64,000 nt of DNA from Megaleporinus macrocephalus (GCA_021613375.1 CM038722.1:24773441-24837440); one strand, 5' to 3'; counted from the first letter of the stretch, positions 1 through 12,766 are shown. The notes: a model not told the origin generated them from the letters alone. Numbers and translations are program-made.

Positions 1-237
1 TTTACTATTATATAGTTCCACTAGCTGTAGATGCAGTAAACAGCTCTGGACAACAATAACATATACACTCTCCTCTTTAGTGCTCCTTCAGAAGCTCCTT
101 CTCCCCGAATTCAGACTCTTTTGAAGACATATTAGACACATATAGTCATATACAGTTGCAAGTCAACCAATTCCTTTTCCATATCACTAGAACTAAATGT
201 ATAAAATTTAGAATTAGCCACATGTGTTTGCACAGCT

Positions 238-487
238 GAATTTGACCTCCGCATTTAACCCATCCGTGCAGTGAAACACCCACATATACACACACTAGCG
301 AACATACACGCTAGAGAGCAGTGAGCACACGTGCCCGGAACGGTGGGCACCCCTTTCCACGGCCCCCGGGGAGCAGTTGGGGTTAGGTGCCTTGCTCAAG
401 GGCACTTCAGTCGTGAATCCTGGGGATCGAACCGGTGACCTTCTGGTCACAAGACCGGATCCCTGACCTTTAGGCCATAACTGCCCC
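238..487 (-). mobile_element. tRNA-derived SINE, copy 1
   Basis: Read on the minus strand, the element starts near 487. It has an A-box-like TGGCCTAAAGG (467-477) and a B-box-like GGTTCGATCC (424-433), the internal polymerase III promoter of tRNA-derived SINEs. A core containing TTGAGCAAGGCACCTAACCC follows, then a body and a tail ending in a GGGTTAAATG-containing motif. A second, more diverged copy of the same family is at 30404-30614. I see no target-site duplication. The family resembles SINEs widespread in otophysan fishes, but I cannot name it with certainty. Confidence 0.8.
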
Positions 488-660
488 CAATACCATGATA
501 TAACAATTGAACGATCAAAGGCATAACAAATGATGTAACGTTAGTTAGGTTGTGGGTAACTCTCGCTACAACTGCTTCTGCAATGCCAGCCAAGCTGTCA
601 CAAACATTGGCAACCGGACTGAACAGTACTGACCTACTGTTGTGAGACAACTAAATTCAG

Positions 661-1580
661 TTATGTCACCCACCTGTCAAGCAGAAACAGAGCAACCTCT
701 TCATACCTTTTCATGCCTTTCAGATCTTGGTGGAGCTGAGACCAGCTTTTGTTTGAATTTTTCCGTTGAACCTTAAAAGTTGGAACAGTTACATTCAAGC
801 GCCCTGGTGGCAGATTGGAACTGCTGCGCTGTTTAAGGTTCATCTTTTCAGCTCTAAGTTGTTTCTTTGACTTCAAACCTTCTCCTCTTTTGGCTGTTTC
901 TCAGCCATCTCTCCTTCTTGACAATGCATGAAGTTCAGCATGTAGTCCCTCTGCTCCCCCACTGTCCTGGGCACAAGCCTGCACACCCTTTCTTGTGGAC
1001 TGGTGGGTAGACGGTTGTGTTGCTCAACCACTATGTTTAGTTCTCATATTATTATGAGGTTAAAAAGAGAAGCAGAAGCATTTTTGTTCTTATGCTAGCT
1101 AGTGCTAGCATTTATACATTGTTTACCAGCTCATCCTTGTAACTGTGTAATCTTAATATGAAGCCTCGGCCACCCTAAAACAAACGGAAGGAGAACGAAA
1201 TTTCTCAGTGTCTTTTGTGGTGTAAGGAAACATCAAGAAAGAGGCAAACAAAGAGGACTGATACGTTGCTTTTTCAACCTGAAGACTCTTGTTGCAGTGA
1301 CATCTGGCAGATAATTGAAACCAAAGACTGGCGCTTGCTCTGCAATGATTCCCTCTTTGACACACACTTTTAGGGCAGGGGCTAATGGCTTTTACACCCC
1401 TCGTAGTACACTTTCTGACAAATAGTGAGCCATTTTGGATTCATCAAGAGCCTGTTGAGTGCTTCCATTACTGAATCTATTATTCGTTGGGATTTCTGTG
1501 TGGTTTAAGCTATAGCTCATGTTTGAAGCACTTGGCCCATCATGGGGTTTAAGGCTTGGGTAATGGTCGAGCATTTTGGA
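661..1580 (-). pseudogene. Degraded minus-strand coding traces, unidentified
   Basis: Several minus-strand stretches read like protein but are separated by stops and frame changes. About 38 codons run from roughly 1007 down to 893, including the peptide GEQRDYMLNFMHCQEGEMAE. They break near 890 and continue in another frame to 661, with LKQRSSSNLPPGRLNV and a Lys/Arg/Ser-rich tail. Upstream on that strand, 1574-1392 contains a Ser/Asn-rich 60-residue frame. Around 1370-1230 there is a frame with CVKEGIIAEQAPVFGFNYLP. I do not recognise the family. A decayed retrocopy or transposon ORF inside the prkx intron would explain it, and chance frames cannot be excluded. Confidence 0.3.
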
Positions 1581-2015
1581 TCAGTTCCTCTAACTGTAAT
1601 CACGGTGGTCTTAAAGTCTGGGCCTCTTTAGTGATTAAGAGAATTTAGTTATGTCTTTCTGAGCAACAGAAATAGGTCCATTAGTAATGAGCTATTGATT
1701 TTATGCTGAGAATAATGTGGATGGTCAAATTTTATGCCCAGTAAGAATGATCTGGCACACTGAAAGATCTATCATTTGATAGCCCATTTTCTAGAGCAGA
1801 AAAATGTGGAGATTTTTTCTTTTTTTTCACTACCAATCTGAGTAAGAAAACGCATCAGTGGGGATATACCTCACATTTCAGTTTCCTTTTAGTGTTTGTT
1901 TAGTGAAATAAATCCAACAACAAACAAACAAAACAAAGATGGGGTTAATAGGACGCATGGGCTATTAGACTGACTAATGGTGTCTCTATTGTCTCGTTCT
2001 TGCCCCCTTTAACAG

Positions 2016-2184
2016 GCACAGGGACGTTTGGCCGAGTCTTTCTGGTGAAGGACAAGAAGACAAGAGGTTTCTTTGCCTTGAAAGCCATGAAGATCCCAGA
2101 CGTGATCCGATTAAAGCAGGAGCAGCACGTTCATAATGAAAAGGAGGTTCTAACGGAGGTGAACCATCCCTTCCTCATCACGCT
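2016..2184 (+). CDS. prkx: prkx exon: glycine loop and catalytic lysine
   Basis: The exon follows CCCCCTTTAACAG and ends at CGCT before a GTGAGT donor. It is phase 1 at its start: a G from the previous exon completes the first Gly codon. It is phase 2 at its end. It encodes the kinase N-lobe from the glycine-rich loop GTGTFGRV through ALKAMK. The catalytic Lys codon is at 2081-2083, residue 23 of the visible protein, which aligns with Lys78 of human PRKX. The exon then runs through the PRKX-typical IPDVIRLKQEQHVHNEK helix-C region to HPFLIT and the first two bases of a Leu codon. ATP binding and the salt-bridge Glu of helix C are encoded here. The apparent frame start at 2000 is intronic and is not a start codon. 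Confidence 0.97.
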
Positions 2185-4097
2185 GTGAGTGGGTTCCTTC
2201 CTGCACTGGCAACCACCCATCCACTCTCTGGTCTTACTTGGTTTTCCGGCACGCAGAGAAAACAGCAGGAAGCTATCTTGCATCACATATTAGATTTGTC
2301 CTGTAGGTCTGCACGTGTTTGTCTGTAATTTTATCTATATTGAAGCGTTTTATGAGCGTACCCACTGACTGCCCACAGGTAATGACACGCAGTCTCCCAC
2401 ATTTGAGTTATGGATCCACCCCTTGTACCGTCATTAGGTAAATTGGCCAGTCTGTGCGGAAAAGGAGCGGAAAAGGACACCCACTGGCCAAACACACTTT
2501 GATTCAATATTGGTAATTGCTTTAGCTTCAGTTGACATGTTAATAACTAGGCTTGCAGCAGTTGCAGTTATCAACCAGTCCACTCCTTGAAATCGCTTTG
2601 AAAGTCAGTTACGTTCATGCAGCTTTCTCCCTCCTAATAGCAGTCAGTGTTAAAATATAATCAAAACTGACTGTAATATAAAAGAAAATGGTTTTAAATC
2701 AGTCATTTATACTTTCTAGTGGGCAATCTGACAATCTGTATCATTATCATGATAAATTATGCTACAGGGCTATAAAATATGCTCCTCTGAACATATAGTG
2801 TATATCGTCGGTACTTATAGAACACTGACCATCTGCATGTTTTATTGTAAAGAGTGTTACTGGATTTAGTGCAACACAGCATTTGAAATACTAAATACAG
2901 TTATGTAGCACTAAATGTAGCACGACTAGTTCTTTATTCTCAGCTTCAACTGGTTATATATATATATATATATATATTGAATATTGGGATATTTTGTTTG
3001 GTGATACTGTATCAATTCTCAAAAACACAATATCGATACTCAGATTCCTGGCAGACAGTGAATCATTGTGTGTTGTGTTTAAATCTCTGACCACTAGATG
3101 GCAGTGTTGTAATCCATTTTCAGCTCCACGCCAACATTAACAAGCAGCACAAGGACGCAGTGCTATTGTAAGCATTGATAAACCTGTTCATATAGTGGTG
3201 TGTTTTAATAGTAGGACTTGAAAAATCACAATGTATCACTTTTCTTGCAGTATCGCAATATATCGCGATATATTGAATCGTGACCGCTGTATCACGATAC
3301 GTATGGTATCGTCAGGTTCTTGCCAATACACAGCCCTAGTGTATATATGTGTTGTATTTTTGCTATGTCTCTCACCTCTAATTAGTAGCTAATTGTTGTT
3401 TGATTAATTTACTCAAGACCTCACACGTACATTTAAAGTCACTTTATGAAGATACCGAATGATTGGTTTGACAAAGTGAGCAACGTTATAGTGAAAGTAT
3501 AGTCAGTAGCAGTAACAGTCTCTCCTCTTCTGGGTTGGATGCTTACACTAGATGTTGGAACTTTGCTGTTAGGATTTGATTGCACTCACTCACAAGAGTA
3601 TCAATTATCATTAGTATTAGTACTGATGTTGGATTATTAGCTCTGGATCACATACCCAACTCTAGCTCATCCCAGAGATGTTGGTGGGTGCTTCATAATT
3701 GTAGAGGGGTCGCTGAATGGTTTGATGAGTATGAAAGAGATGTCATATGCTAGTTATGCACAGTTAACAAGATATCTACCCATCCATAACCATTTATGAT
3801 TAACACTTGCTAAAACACATTCTACTTGTAGACTCAAAGGAGTTAGCGTATCTCATAGAGGCCACAACCTGTGAAATCGTAACTAGTTGGCAAATTTCAG
3901 CAGTTTGTGGTTAAAGTGGAAAATTAGGTGCAATGTTATAAACACTTGTTATTGATGCGGCTTTGGTAGCTTGTGGTGGTCCAACCCCTTAATAAAACAC
4001 TTTTTTAAAACACCTCACAAGTTGTGTTATGTTATATTACTTTTTTTATATTGCTTTCTGTTGGGCATAAAACACTTAATGAAAGTGCTGTCTGTAG
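2185..4097 (+). other. prkx intron 2
   Basis: The intron runs from GTGAGT (2185) to TGTAG (4097). It contains a (TA)n run at about 2955-2978 and, to about 3343, a repeat rich in ATATCG-like motifs that ends in CACAGCCCTA, a common teleost DNA-transposon end. Nothing else coding is visible. The open frame that begins at 4024 is intronic until 4097. Confidence 0.85.
2978..3343. mobile_element. Truncated DNA-transposon-like repeat ending CAGCCCTA
   Basis: The right part (3185-3343) is rich in near-palindromic motifs such as TATCGCGATA and ends at CACAGCCCTA. Read on the minus strand this gives TAGGGCTGTG, a terminal motif I associate with hAT-like teleost repeats. The matching left terminus is not visible; the repeat fades into the (TA)n run at 2955-2978. 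Assignment is from pattern memory only. Confidence 0.45.
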
Positions 4098-4361
4098 GTT
4101 TTGGACTCACCATGACGAGCGCTTCCTGTACATGCTGATGGACTACGTACCAGGCGGTGAGCTGTTCAGCTACCTGCGTAGCCGAGGCCGCTTCAGCAAC
4201 ACCACAGGCCTCTTCTACTCTGCTGAGATAGTGTGCGCAATTGAGTACCTGCACTCCAAAGAGATCGTCTACAGAGACCTGAAACCCGAAAACATTCTGC
4301 TGGACGGAGAAGGACACATCCGCCTCACAGACTTCGGCTTCGCCAAGAAACTCTCAGATCG
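4098..4361 (+). CDS. prkx: prkx exon: hinge, catalytic loop and DFG
   Basis: The acceptor is TCTGTAG (4091-4097); the first base completes the split Leu codon, giving LFWTHHDERF. The exon covers the hinge (LYMLMDYVPGGELFSYL), helices D and E, and the catalytic loop IVYRDLKPENILL. Here HRD is replaced by YRD, the normal state in PKA-like AGC kinases. The catalytic Asp codon is at 4276-4278. The metal-binding DFG starts at 4330 in LTDFGFAKKL. The donor is GTAAGC at 4362, leaving two bases (CG) of an Arg codon. At 264 nt this is the largest coding exon of the seven, and it shows no lesions. Confidence 0.97.
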
Positions 4362-5426
4362 GTAAGCTGACCCTTAGAGTTCTATAGCCTTTAATTACAT
4401 AGTTCTATAATAAATCACATTAACATTTAGATTGGTTTCAAGATAGTGTTAAGCCAGTGTTAAATGTCTGAAGCAGTTACTGTGTGATTATACATTTTAC
4501 ATTTCTTTAATTAGATAATTAATAGGCCATTTATTTACATTTACATTTAAATGTGTACTTCTGACATCTAGCTTAAATATAAGAGCTTTTTTTTACTATT
4601 ACTACAAGCAATTGCAATTTCAAACCACATCTTGCGATACTTACTTAGTAACGTTTCACTGGATTCAACATATTAGACCCGGTTAATTTTTTGTGTAGTT
4701 AAACATGATTAATCACATATTTCCTCAAATGCGACCCGAAATGTGTAGTGAGGTGAAAAGTCCCTGTGACTGTAGACCCCTCTCTGTTATACTCCTGTCT
4801 TGCTTGAGGGGAACTGGAGCCATCAAGTTTGCTGTTGCTTTTGTTAGTTTGAAGGCCATTGATTTATCAATATTTCACCCGTGAGCACGGTCCAGCATTG
4901 TCTGCCAAAGGCATCCTTCATTGCTACAGTTACCAATAGCACTGATATTGCCAGCATAAGCTCTGTGTTCTTCTTACTTAAGACTCTGACTTTGGTGATA
5001 AACAAATTTACGGTTTGACAGTAACTCTAAGGTTCTATCAGTGGAAGTTCTTGCCATTTAAATGCTGTAGTTAGCGGTGTACAAGCCACTGGGGGTGTTG
5101 CATTGTTGATATTTTGAGACCTTTACACAAAAAAACATTTATCCAAATATGAACACGCCTGTTGTCTATACCCAAACAAAATATGGGAGGTTTTAATTTG
5201 CATATAGCATATTTTCGTCAATTTCTGTTGGTGTTTTATTGTGATTAGCAATGCGATATTAGGATAAAGTGCATATTCATGTGCATTCATTTTATTATTC
5301 ATTTATTTATTTATTTATTTTTAATGCCATACCTTAAACATGCCCACCGATCTCCGTGTTCAACTGTGTGTTCAACTAGGTGTTCATAATTCAACCTTTC
5401 CAGAACCTAATTATGTTTCAGGGCAT

Positions 5427-5480
5427 AATAATGATGATGATGATGATGATGATGGTGATGATGATGGTGGTGATGATGAT
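5427..5480. repeat. (GAT)n microsatellite
   Basis: Imperfect ATG/GTG triplet run in intron 3 of prkx. Confidence 0.9.
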
Positions 5481-8400
5481 CCTGCTCTATTTTTATTCTA
5501 AATTGTTTTGTAATTGTTTATAATTGCTGTATTTATGATGCCTATTAACATGCACGCTGGTTCTGAACAGCAGCTGCATTCCAGTAATGTTATTTTATAT
5601 TCTTGCATGAAAGCCTTAACATAATCTGAGATTGTTTTGTATGTACAGAAAGCAGTAAAGTTTAAAACATGAAAACTTTGGCTAAGAGGGGTTGCAAATG
5701 GGTGGAAAATGTCTGATACATTTCCTGTTAATTACTGGTAACATTCCATGAGAACTTTAGCTTGGGAACTTTGGGAATGTTTATTTTATCACTATCATGA
5801 TAAATTATGCCACAGTGCTATAAAATATGAATTTATGGTAATTTATTGGAATTAATAGAAAATATTGGATAATTTAAAGGAACTATATCACACTATACAC
5901 TAAAGCCATCTTGAGTAGCTGCTTAAGACAAGCAAAAGGGTACTGGACATCAAGATCCCCCTCGATCTTGGTAATGGCTGCTGCTATGGGTTTTAGGATT
6001 GTGAGGCTTCCAGTTAGTCTTTCCCAAAACACATCATCCAAGATAATTCTTTTCACATCACTTTCGATGCCTGCAGTCTGACATATATGCCTGGGATTGA
6101 GGAGCAGCTTTGCTATTTAACTGTGTTGTTTTCGTATCTAATTATTTGCTTCAGCATATTTTTACCAACTATATGTAAGTTTCTCACCTTTAGCTTTGAA
6201 TATTCCTATTTTATTCCCATTAATTCCCATGGTAAATTCCCCAACTTTGAAAATTCCTGGAATTTTGCAACCTTAAAGCTAAGCATGTATACTCTGTGAC
6301 TTGCCATCTGACCTTGTCATTGTTGGGAATCTGTGATACATTGGTACAAACGTATATAATGTAAGCAATTTAGTATTGTAGATGGTCAGTTTTCTCTTTG
6401 GGGGTGGTTTGTGTTTTTGGAGCTGCTTTGGAAAGACGTTAGTCCTGGTTTCCTGCTTTTGAATGTACACATAAGGACACAAAGGACGGTTAAATCCTTA
6501 AGTCAAACATTGTGGATAAGTATGTATTTTATCTTGCATGTGGTATTTTTCGTAGATAGCGTGTGGCTTAGTTTCTCTGCCAGCACAAGAGCACTGCATT
6601 CCTGTAAGGAGCTGTTAGTTTCAGGAATTCCAATCAGAGCACAGCAATGAATTAACAAAGAAAATGTGCGTCTGGAGGGGAACGATCACCATCTCCTGTC
6701 TTTTATTAGAGGAAGATGAAAACCTTTCCCAGCTATCTGCATATAGAACTACAAGTAATAAGGTCTGCGTTCCCTGTCTGCAAATGGGCTGCGTACGTCA
6801 TGAGGCCTCCTAAGCAAATAACTGGCCTGCTCTGCCCCCGGTGCATCAGCCAGCTCTGCGTTATTTATTCCGAATGAGCAAGGCTCGGACCAATTTTCGG
6901 AGTAACCTTGGTGAAATTGAAAACCCCACCAGAAGTGGCCCCCGTTAGTATCACTCAGGTAAAAAAAAAAAAAAAAGAAGAAGGAAAGAACTAGGGAGAA
7001 ATATATGTGCGCGTGTGTTATCTGCAGTGCGGAGAGTGCCGCAGTGTTTCGGAGCGCTCTCTCGCGCAGACGGAGCACAACCTGACCCCTGTGACATGTA
7101 AACATAATGGACTACGATTACATTTTTCTCCTCTCTCTCGCACGGGAGGGGCAGAGAAATAGATTTGGAGTAGGAAGCTCTCTGATGTGCAACTGACCCA
7201 CTTATATAAATGGAAAGCAATAAAAAAAGGGGGAGAAAAATGCCTCCGAATGCAGTGGAGGAGAAGACAACTGCCCCTGCAAGTGTGCAGTCTCGGTGTG
7301 TTTACTACAGAGCGGGGAGAGTGCAGGGAACTTGAATGTACCCACACTGTCACCCACTGGAGGACACGTGTTATTGCAGCAGTCTGGCTAATGCTTGTCT
7401 CAGGAACCTGATTTGCTCAATGGGTACTGGTCCCCGGGCAGCGTTAATCTTTAGGAGTCTCTAAAATGCAGTGGTGTAGGTCAAATTCTAAGTTAATTTA
7501 AAGTAGAGTTAAGACATCCTCTACAGAGGACACACATTTGCTCATTGTAATTCACAATTACAGCATTGTATACGTGCAGACTTGCATCATAACCTACTTT
7601 CACTTAGAACATCAGCCACACATGCCGTCTGACTTTTGCCTGACTGTATAAAAGCTGTTATGAAAGGGCTCATTTCTTTGATTAACTCTTATCTAAACTT
7701 CAGATGCTCTGGTTTCCTTCGAAATGTAATTATATTTAGTCCTTGGAAGTCTAGAGTTATTATAGTCGCTTTGCTGTACTTTCAGTTTACATAATTCCAT
7801 AATTATTTATATCCAGTTGCATAGTTAGTTAATTAATTACACATATAGTTAATTAGATTTACATTTGACTTGTATTCTATTCTATCGTGCTTTCTCCTTT
7901 ACCTTTGCTTTGATTAATCTCCTTTTAGAATCCACACTTTTTCCAGTTTTGAGTAAGTTTTAATGAGTTATGTGTAAGGAGGGAAAAAAGTGATCTAACT
8001 TAACACCATGCTTTTGATATTTCTAGAGGTAACTGTGATTTCTTAGGTTGTGGTTAATGATGACCTCAGAATAACATTACTACTGTAAGATAATAGCTGA
8101 AAAATAAAAGATCAGACAGATGTTTTAATAATAATATTTGACGTTGTGTTTATGGGATTCCAAAGCAGCAGAATGATGAGGTGACTACAATTCTGTCTGG
8201 ATTTATTTATATTACAGCAATCGCAGCCCCTCCAGAAATAAATGTAACGTTTCTCTGTAGTGCTAATCCAAGAAGATGTAGTCCCAGTTTCTACATTTGG
8301 CCTAGGAATTGGGATTGGCATCCACAGATGGAAAATATCAGATATCGGCATTGGTTGGCAATTGCCATATCAGGACACTCCTATTTTAAATCGGTGTGGT

Positions 8401-10120
8401 CATCGTAACTAGAGCTATCCTGCAATAATACTATAGATCCAGCCTATAATAAGAGTAATGTGTGGAACAGATGAACAGAGATGGTTCTGCTGCACTGACT
8501 GAATTTCTGTATTTCTTTCAGTGAGCTAGCAATAAAATGAACAATTTTGTTTTGATGATTCAAAATAGATTCTTAATAGTGATCAAAATGAATGTTCTTG
8601 ACTGAAACCATAACAAAAATTCAGGGCCAAAATATCAAAGGTTCTTTTATATTGGAATTAATTTGCCTTTGTATTTAAGCATTATCAGCATTATTTTCTT
8701 AATTGAAATTAATAAGTCACCTTTTGGGAAAGAGCACTGATGGAGTAATAGAAGACTAATATAATATTATAACAAAATAAATACTAAAAATACTAACTAC
8801 AAGAATTTATTCTTATTAATAGTAGTAGTAATAGTTGATACACATTTAGTAGTGTTATAAATCTAGTATTTCATTTGTTCCCAAAGTCATCTTTTCCAGA
8901 GAGGAGGCTCGGTTTTTAGAACGTAAACCTCATAGATGTGACTTTGGAGCGCCCTCATTCCAGCCTCGTTCCAATCTCTAACCCTGACGTTTTTGAGATT
9001 GAGTTTCCTGAGTACTTTTGACAACTATTTTAGCTTCCATAAATAAGCCGTGCAAACAAACGTGGTTTGAAAAATCAAAATGGAAGAAGAAGCATTTCAA
9101 AATGCGTGTCTTAGGGTTAAAAGGCAGCGTCCACCACACCCGCGCGAGCTGAGGGAATTGTTATATTTTGAGCGCATCGCTACTGCCTGGCTTGTGAAGA
9201 TGAGGGCTCATTAGTCTGAGACAGCGGGTGATGGATTGCAGGTTTCTTGTCATCTTTCTAACCATTGAGGAAGGCCTCGCGGGCGGAAGCAATCGTTGTG
9301 TGTCAGGCGGCCTGCTCCTAAGCGCTCTGCTGATGACTGGGTTCGTAAATAAGTGTTTCCTTCACCTTTCTCATCACCTTCATCACCAAGAAAGGTGATC
9401 TGAGCCAGTCACTGCAGACGACTGCCTGTAATTACTGAACGCTTGCAGTTGGGATTTGGATTTGTAGAAAGCATTGTTTTCGTGTTGAGGGTGGAAGCAG
9501 GGATGGTAGTTATAAAGCCTGTCAGAAGTTCAGGGAAGGTTGTTTTGCAAAGCAGGAGGTCTCTGTAAACTGTGTCACCTTTTTTAGTTGCATTTTTAAA
9601 TATTTTGTAGACACTGTTTTCTCCCAAGTGCATATATGGAATCGTGATAAATTCCATGAATATATTTACATATGAATTCATATTCAGCCTGCTGAACTTG
9701 AGCCTGTTAAAGTTAAAGTGGTAAAGGGGGTCGTTACTGCAGACAGTCTATAGCAGAGTCGGGAAAATGATTAACTACTGTCAGGAAATGGATTATCGCA
9801 GCCCTTGACCAAATCCACACTTCCAAAAAAGTGGTCAGAAGAAATGGTATTTACATATAACCATCCAAAAGCAGTGTAACAAAACCTGCTTGTTTAATTC
9901 AAGGTAATAAAAAGAGGTGTAAAAATGGTCATATGTAAATTATTTGTGATTGTTCTCGATACGTAATGCTAGACAACTGTACAGGTGGACTTCAGAAAAA
10001 CAGTAATGCGTAAGAACAATGTTCAAAATGTGCCCTTAAAGCTCAAACTGAAGTCTCTCCAACAATAACGACCCTTATTTCCTCTAATGAACAGGGCTTG
10101 ATGTTGGGTTTAGAACTCTT

Positions 10121-12766
10121 CTAAAGCGTTTGTCTGGTAGTGTATCTAAAACGTTTGACTGGTAGTGTACTAAAAGGTTTGACTGGTAGTGATCTAAAAC
10201 GTTTGACTGGTATTGATCTAAAACGTTTGACTGGTAATGTATCTAAAACGTTTGACTGGTAATGTACTAAAACGTTTGACTGGTAATGTACTAAAACGTT
10301 TGACTGGTACTGATCTAAAACGTTTGACTGGTAGTGATCTAAAACGTTTGACTGGTAATGTATCTAAAATGTTTGACTGGTAGTGTACTAAAACGTTTGA
10401 CTGGTAGTGTACTAAAACGTTTGACTGGTAGTGATCTAAAACGTTTGGCTGGTAGTGTACTAAAACGTTTGGCTGGTAGTGTATCTAAAACGTTTGACTG
10501 GTAGTGTACTAAAACGTTTGACTGGTAGTGTACTAAAACGTTTGACTGGTAGTGTATCTAAAACGTTTGACTGGTAGTGTACTAAAAGGTTTGACTGGTA
10601 GTGATCTAAAACGTTTGACTGGTATTGATCTAAAACGTTTGACTGGTAATGTATCTAAAACGTTTGACTGGTAATGTACTAAAACGTTTGTCTGGAAGTG
10701 TATCTAAAACGTTTGGCTGGTAGTGATCTAAAACGTTTGACTGGTAATGTATCTAAAACGTTTGACTGGTGGTGTACTAAAACGTTTGACTGGTAGTGTA
10801 CTAAAACGTTTGACTGGTAGTGATCTAAAACGTTTGACTGGTAGTGTACTAAAACGTTTGGCTGGTAGTGTATCTAAAACGTTTGACTGGTAGTGTATCT
10901 AAAACGTTTGACTGGTAGTGTACTAAAACGTTTGACTGGTAGTGTACTAAAACGTTTGACTGGTAGTGTATCTAAAACGTTTGACTGGTAGTGTACTAAA
11001 ACGTTTGACTGGTACGGATCTAAAACGTTTGGCTGGTAGTGATCTAAAACGTTTGGCTGGTAGTGTACTAAAACGTTTGGCTGGTAGTGTACTAAAACGT
11101 TTGACTGGTACGGATCTAAAACGTTTGACTGGTAGTGTACTAAAACGTTTGACTGGTAGTGTATCTAAAATGTAGGACTGGTAGTGTACTAAAACGTTTG
11201 GCTGGTAGTGTATCTTAAACGTTTGACTGGTAGTGTACTAAAACGTTTGGCTGGTAGTGTATCTTAAACGTTTGGCTGGTAGTGATCTAAAAACGTTTGA
11301 CTGGTAGTGTACTAAAACGTTTGACTGGTAGTGTACTAAAACGTTTGACTGGTAGTGTATCTAAAACGTTTGGCTGGTAGTGTATCTAAAACGTTTGACT
11401 GGTAGTGATCTAAAACGTTTGGCTGATAGTGATCTAAAATGTTTGACTGGTAGTGTATCTAAAACGTTTGACTGGTAGTGATCTAAAACGTTTGACTGGT
11501 AGTGTATCTAAAACGTTTGACTGGTAGTGTATCTAAAACGTTTGACTGGTAGTGTATCTAAAACGTTTGGCTGGTAGTGTATCTAAAACGTTTGGCTGGT
11601 AGTGTATCTAAAACGTTTGGCTGGTATTGTATCTAAAACGTTTGACTGGTAGTGTTCTAAAACGTTTGACTGGTAGTGATCTAAAACGTTTGACTGGTAG
11701 TGTATCTAAAACGTTTGGCTGGTAGTGATCTAAAATGTTTGACTGGTAGTGTATCTAAAACGTTTGACTGGTAGTGTATCTAAAACGTTTGACTGGTAGT
11801 GATCTAAAATGTTTGACTGGTAGTGTATCTTAAACGTTTGGCTGGTAGTGTACTAAAACGTTTGGCTGGTAGTGTACTAAAACGTTTGGCTGGTAGTGTA
11901 TCTAAAACGTTTGGCTGGTAGTGATCTAAAACGTTTGGCTGGTAGTGTATCTAAAACGTTTGGCTGGTAGTGATCTAAAACGTTTGGCTGGTAGTGTATC
12001 TAAAACGTTTGGCTGGTAGTGATCTAAAACGTTTGGCTGGTAGTGTATCTAAAACGTTTGGCTGGTAGTGATCTAAAACGTTTGGCTGGTAGTGATCTAA
12101 AACCGATTGTGTACCTAAACCTATGACTGGTAGTGTATCTAAAACGTTTGACTGGTAGTGTACTAAAACGTTTGACTGGTAGTGTACTAAAACGTTTGGC
12201 TGGTAGTGTATCTAAAGCGTTTGACTGGTAGTGTATCTAAAACGTTTGGCTGGTAGTGTATCTAAAGCGTTTGACTGGTAGTGTATCTAAAGCGTTTGAC
12301 TGGTAGTGTATCTAAAACGTTTGGCTGGTAGTGTATCTAAAACGTTTGACTGGTAGTGTACTAAAACGTTTGACTGGTAGTGTATCTAAAACGTTTGGCT
12401 GGTAGTGTATCTAAAACGTTTGACTGGTAGTGTACTAAAACGTTTGACTGGTAGTGTACTAAAACGTTTGGCTGGTAGTGTACTAAAACGTTTGACTGGT
12501 AGTGTACTAAAACGTTTGACTGGTAGTGTACTAAAACGTTTGTCTGGTAGTGTACTAAAACGTTTGACTGGTAGTGTACTAAAACGTTTGACTGGTAGTG
12601 TACTAAAACGTTTGACTGGTAGTGTACTAAAACGTTTGGCTGGTAGTGTATCTAAAACGTTTGGCTGGTAGTGTACTAAAACGTTTGGCTGGTAGTGTAT
12701 CTAAAACGTTTGGCTGGTAGTGATCTAAAACCGATTGTGTACCTAAACCTATGACTGGTAGTGTAT
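10121..12766. repeat. 24-25 bp minisatellite, about 108-110 units
   Basis: A 2.65-kb tandem array whose unit contains CGTTTGACTGGTAGTGTA followed by a CTAAAA or TCTAAAA joint. Three joint forms alternate (GTGTACT, GTGTATCT, GTGATCT), giving units of 24 or 25 bp. The commonest substitution is TTTGACTGG to TTTGGCTGG, which is concentrated in the right half. Because 24 is divisible by 3, some runs stay open and give spurious LKRLTGSV octapeptide repeats. The unit matches the terminal inverted repeat type of a Tc1/mariner element; the traces at 15821-15838 show the same motif in reverse complement. The array lies in prkx intron 3. Confidence 0.97.

Larger units (their letters stand above)
1..2015 (+). 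other. 3' part of an upstream prkx intron
   Basis: This stretch ends in a polypyrimidine tract and AG at 2014-2015, the acceptor of the first visible exon. I searched for the exon encoding the residues before the glycine loop and did not find it. The region holds a minus-strand SINE (238-487) and decayed minus-strand coding traces (about 661-1580). The rest has no recognisable feature. Confidence 0.8.

Noticed and set aside
1..2015. prkx first coding exon with the start codon
   Set aside because: No + strand frame encodes the residues expected before the glycine loop and ends at a phase-matched donor. It must lie upstream.
4027..4317. Minus-strand frame of 96 codons over the kinase exon
   Set aside because: Shadow of the + strand prkx exon, which has clear kinase motifs and splice sites.
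6749..7411. Overlapping frames of 70-118 codons on both strands
   Set aside because: They are mutually overlapping, have no recognisable motif, cross a poly-A run and lie in intron 3.
10966..12671. Frames of LKRLTGSV octapeptide repeats
   Set aside because: They are translations of 24-bp minisatellite units inside an intron, interrupted wherever a 25-bp unit occurs.
10121..12766. CRISPR-like array of regular repeats
   Set aside because: There are no unique spacers, the context is a vertebrate intron, and the units are head-to-tail and contiguous.
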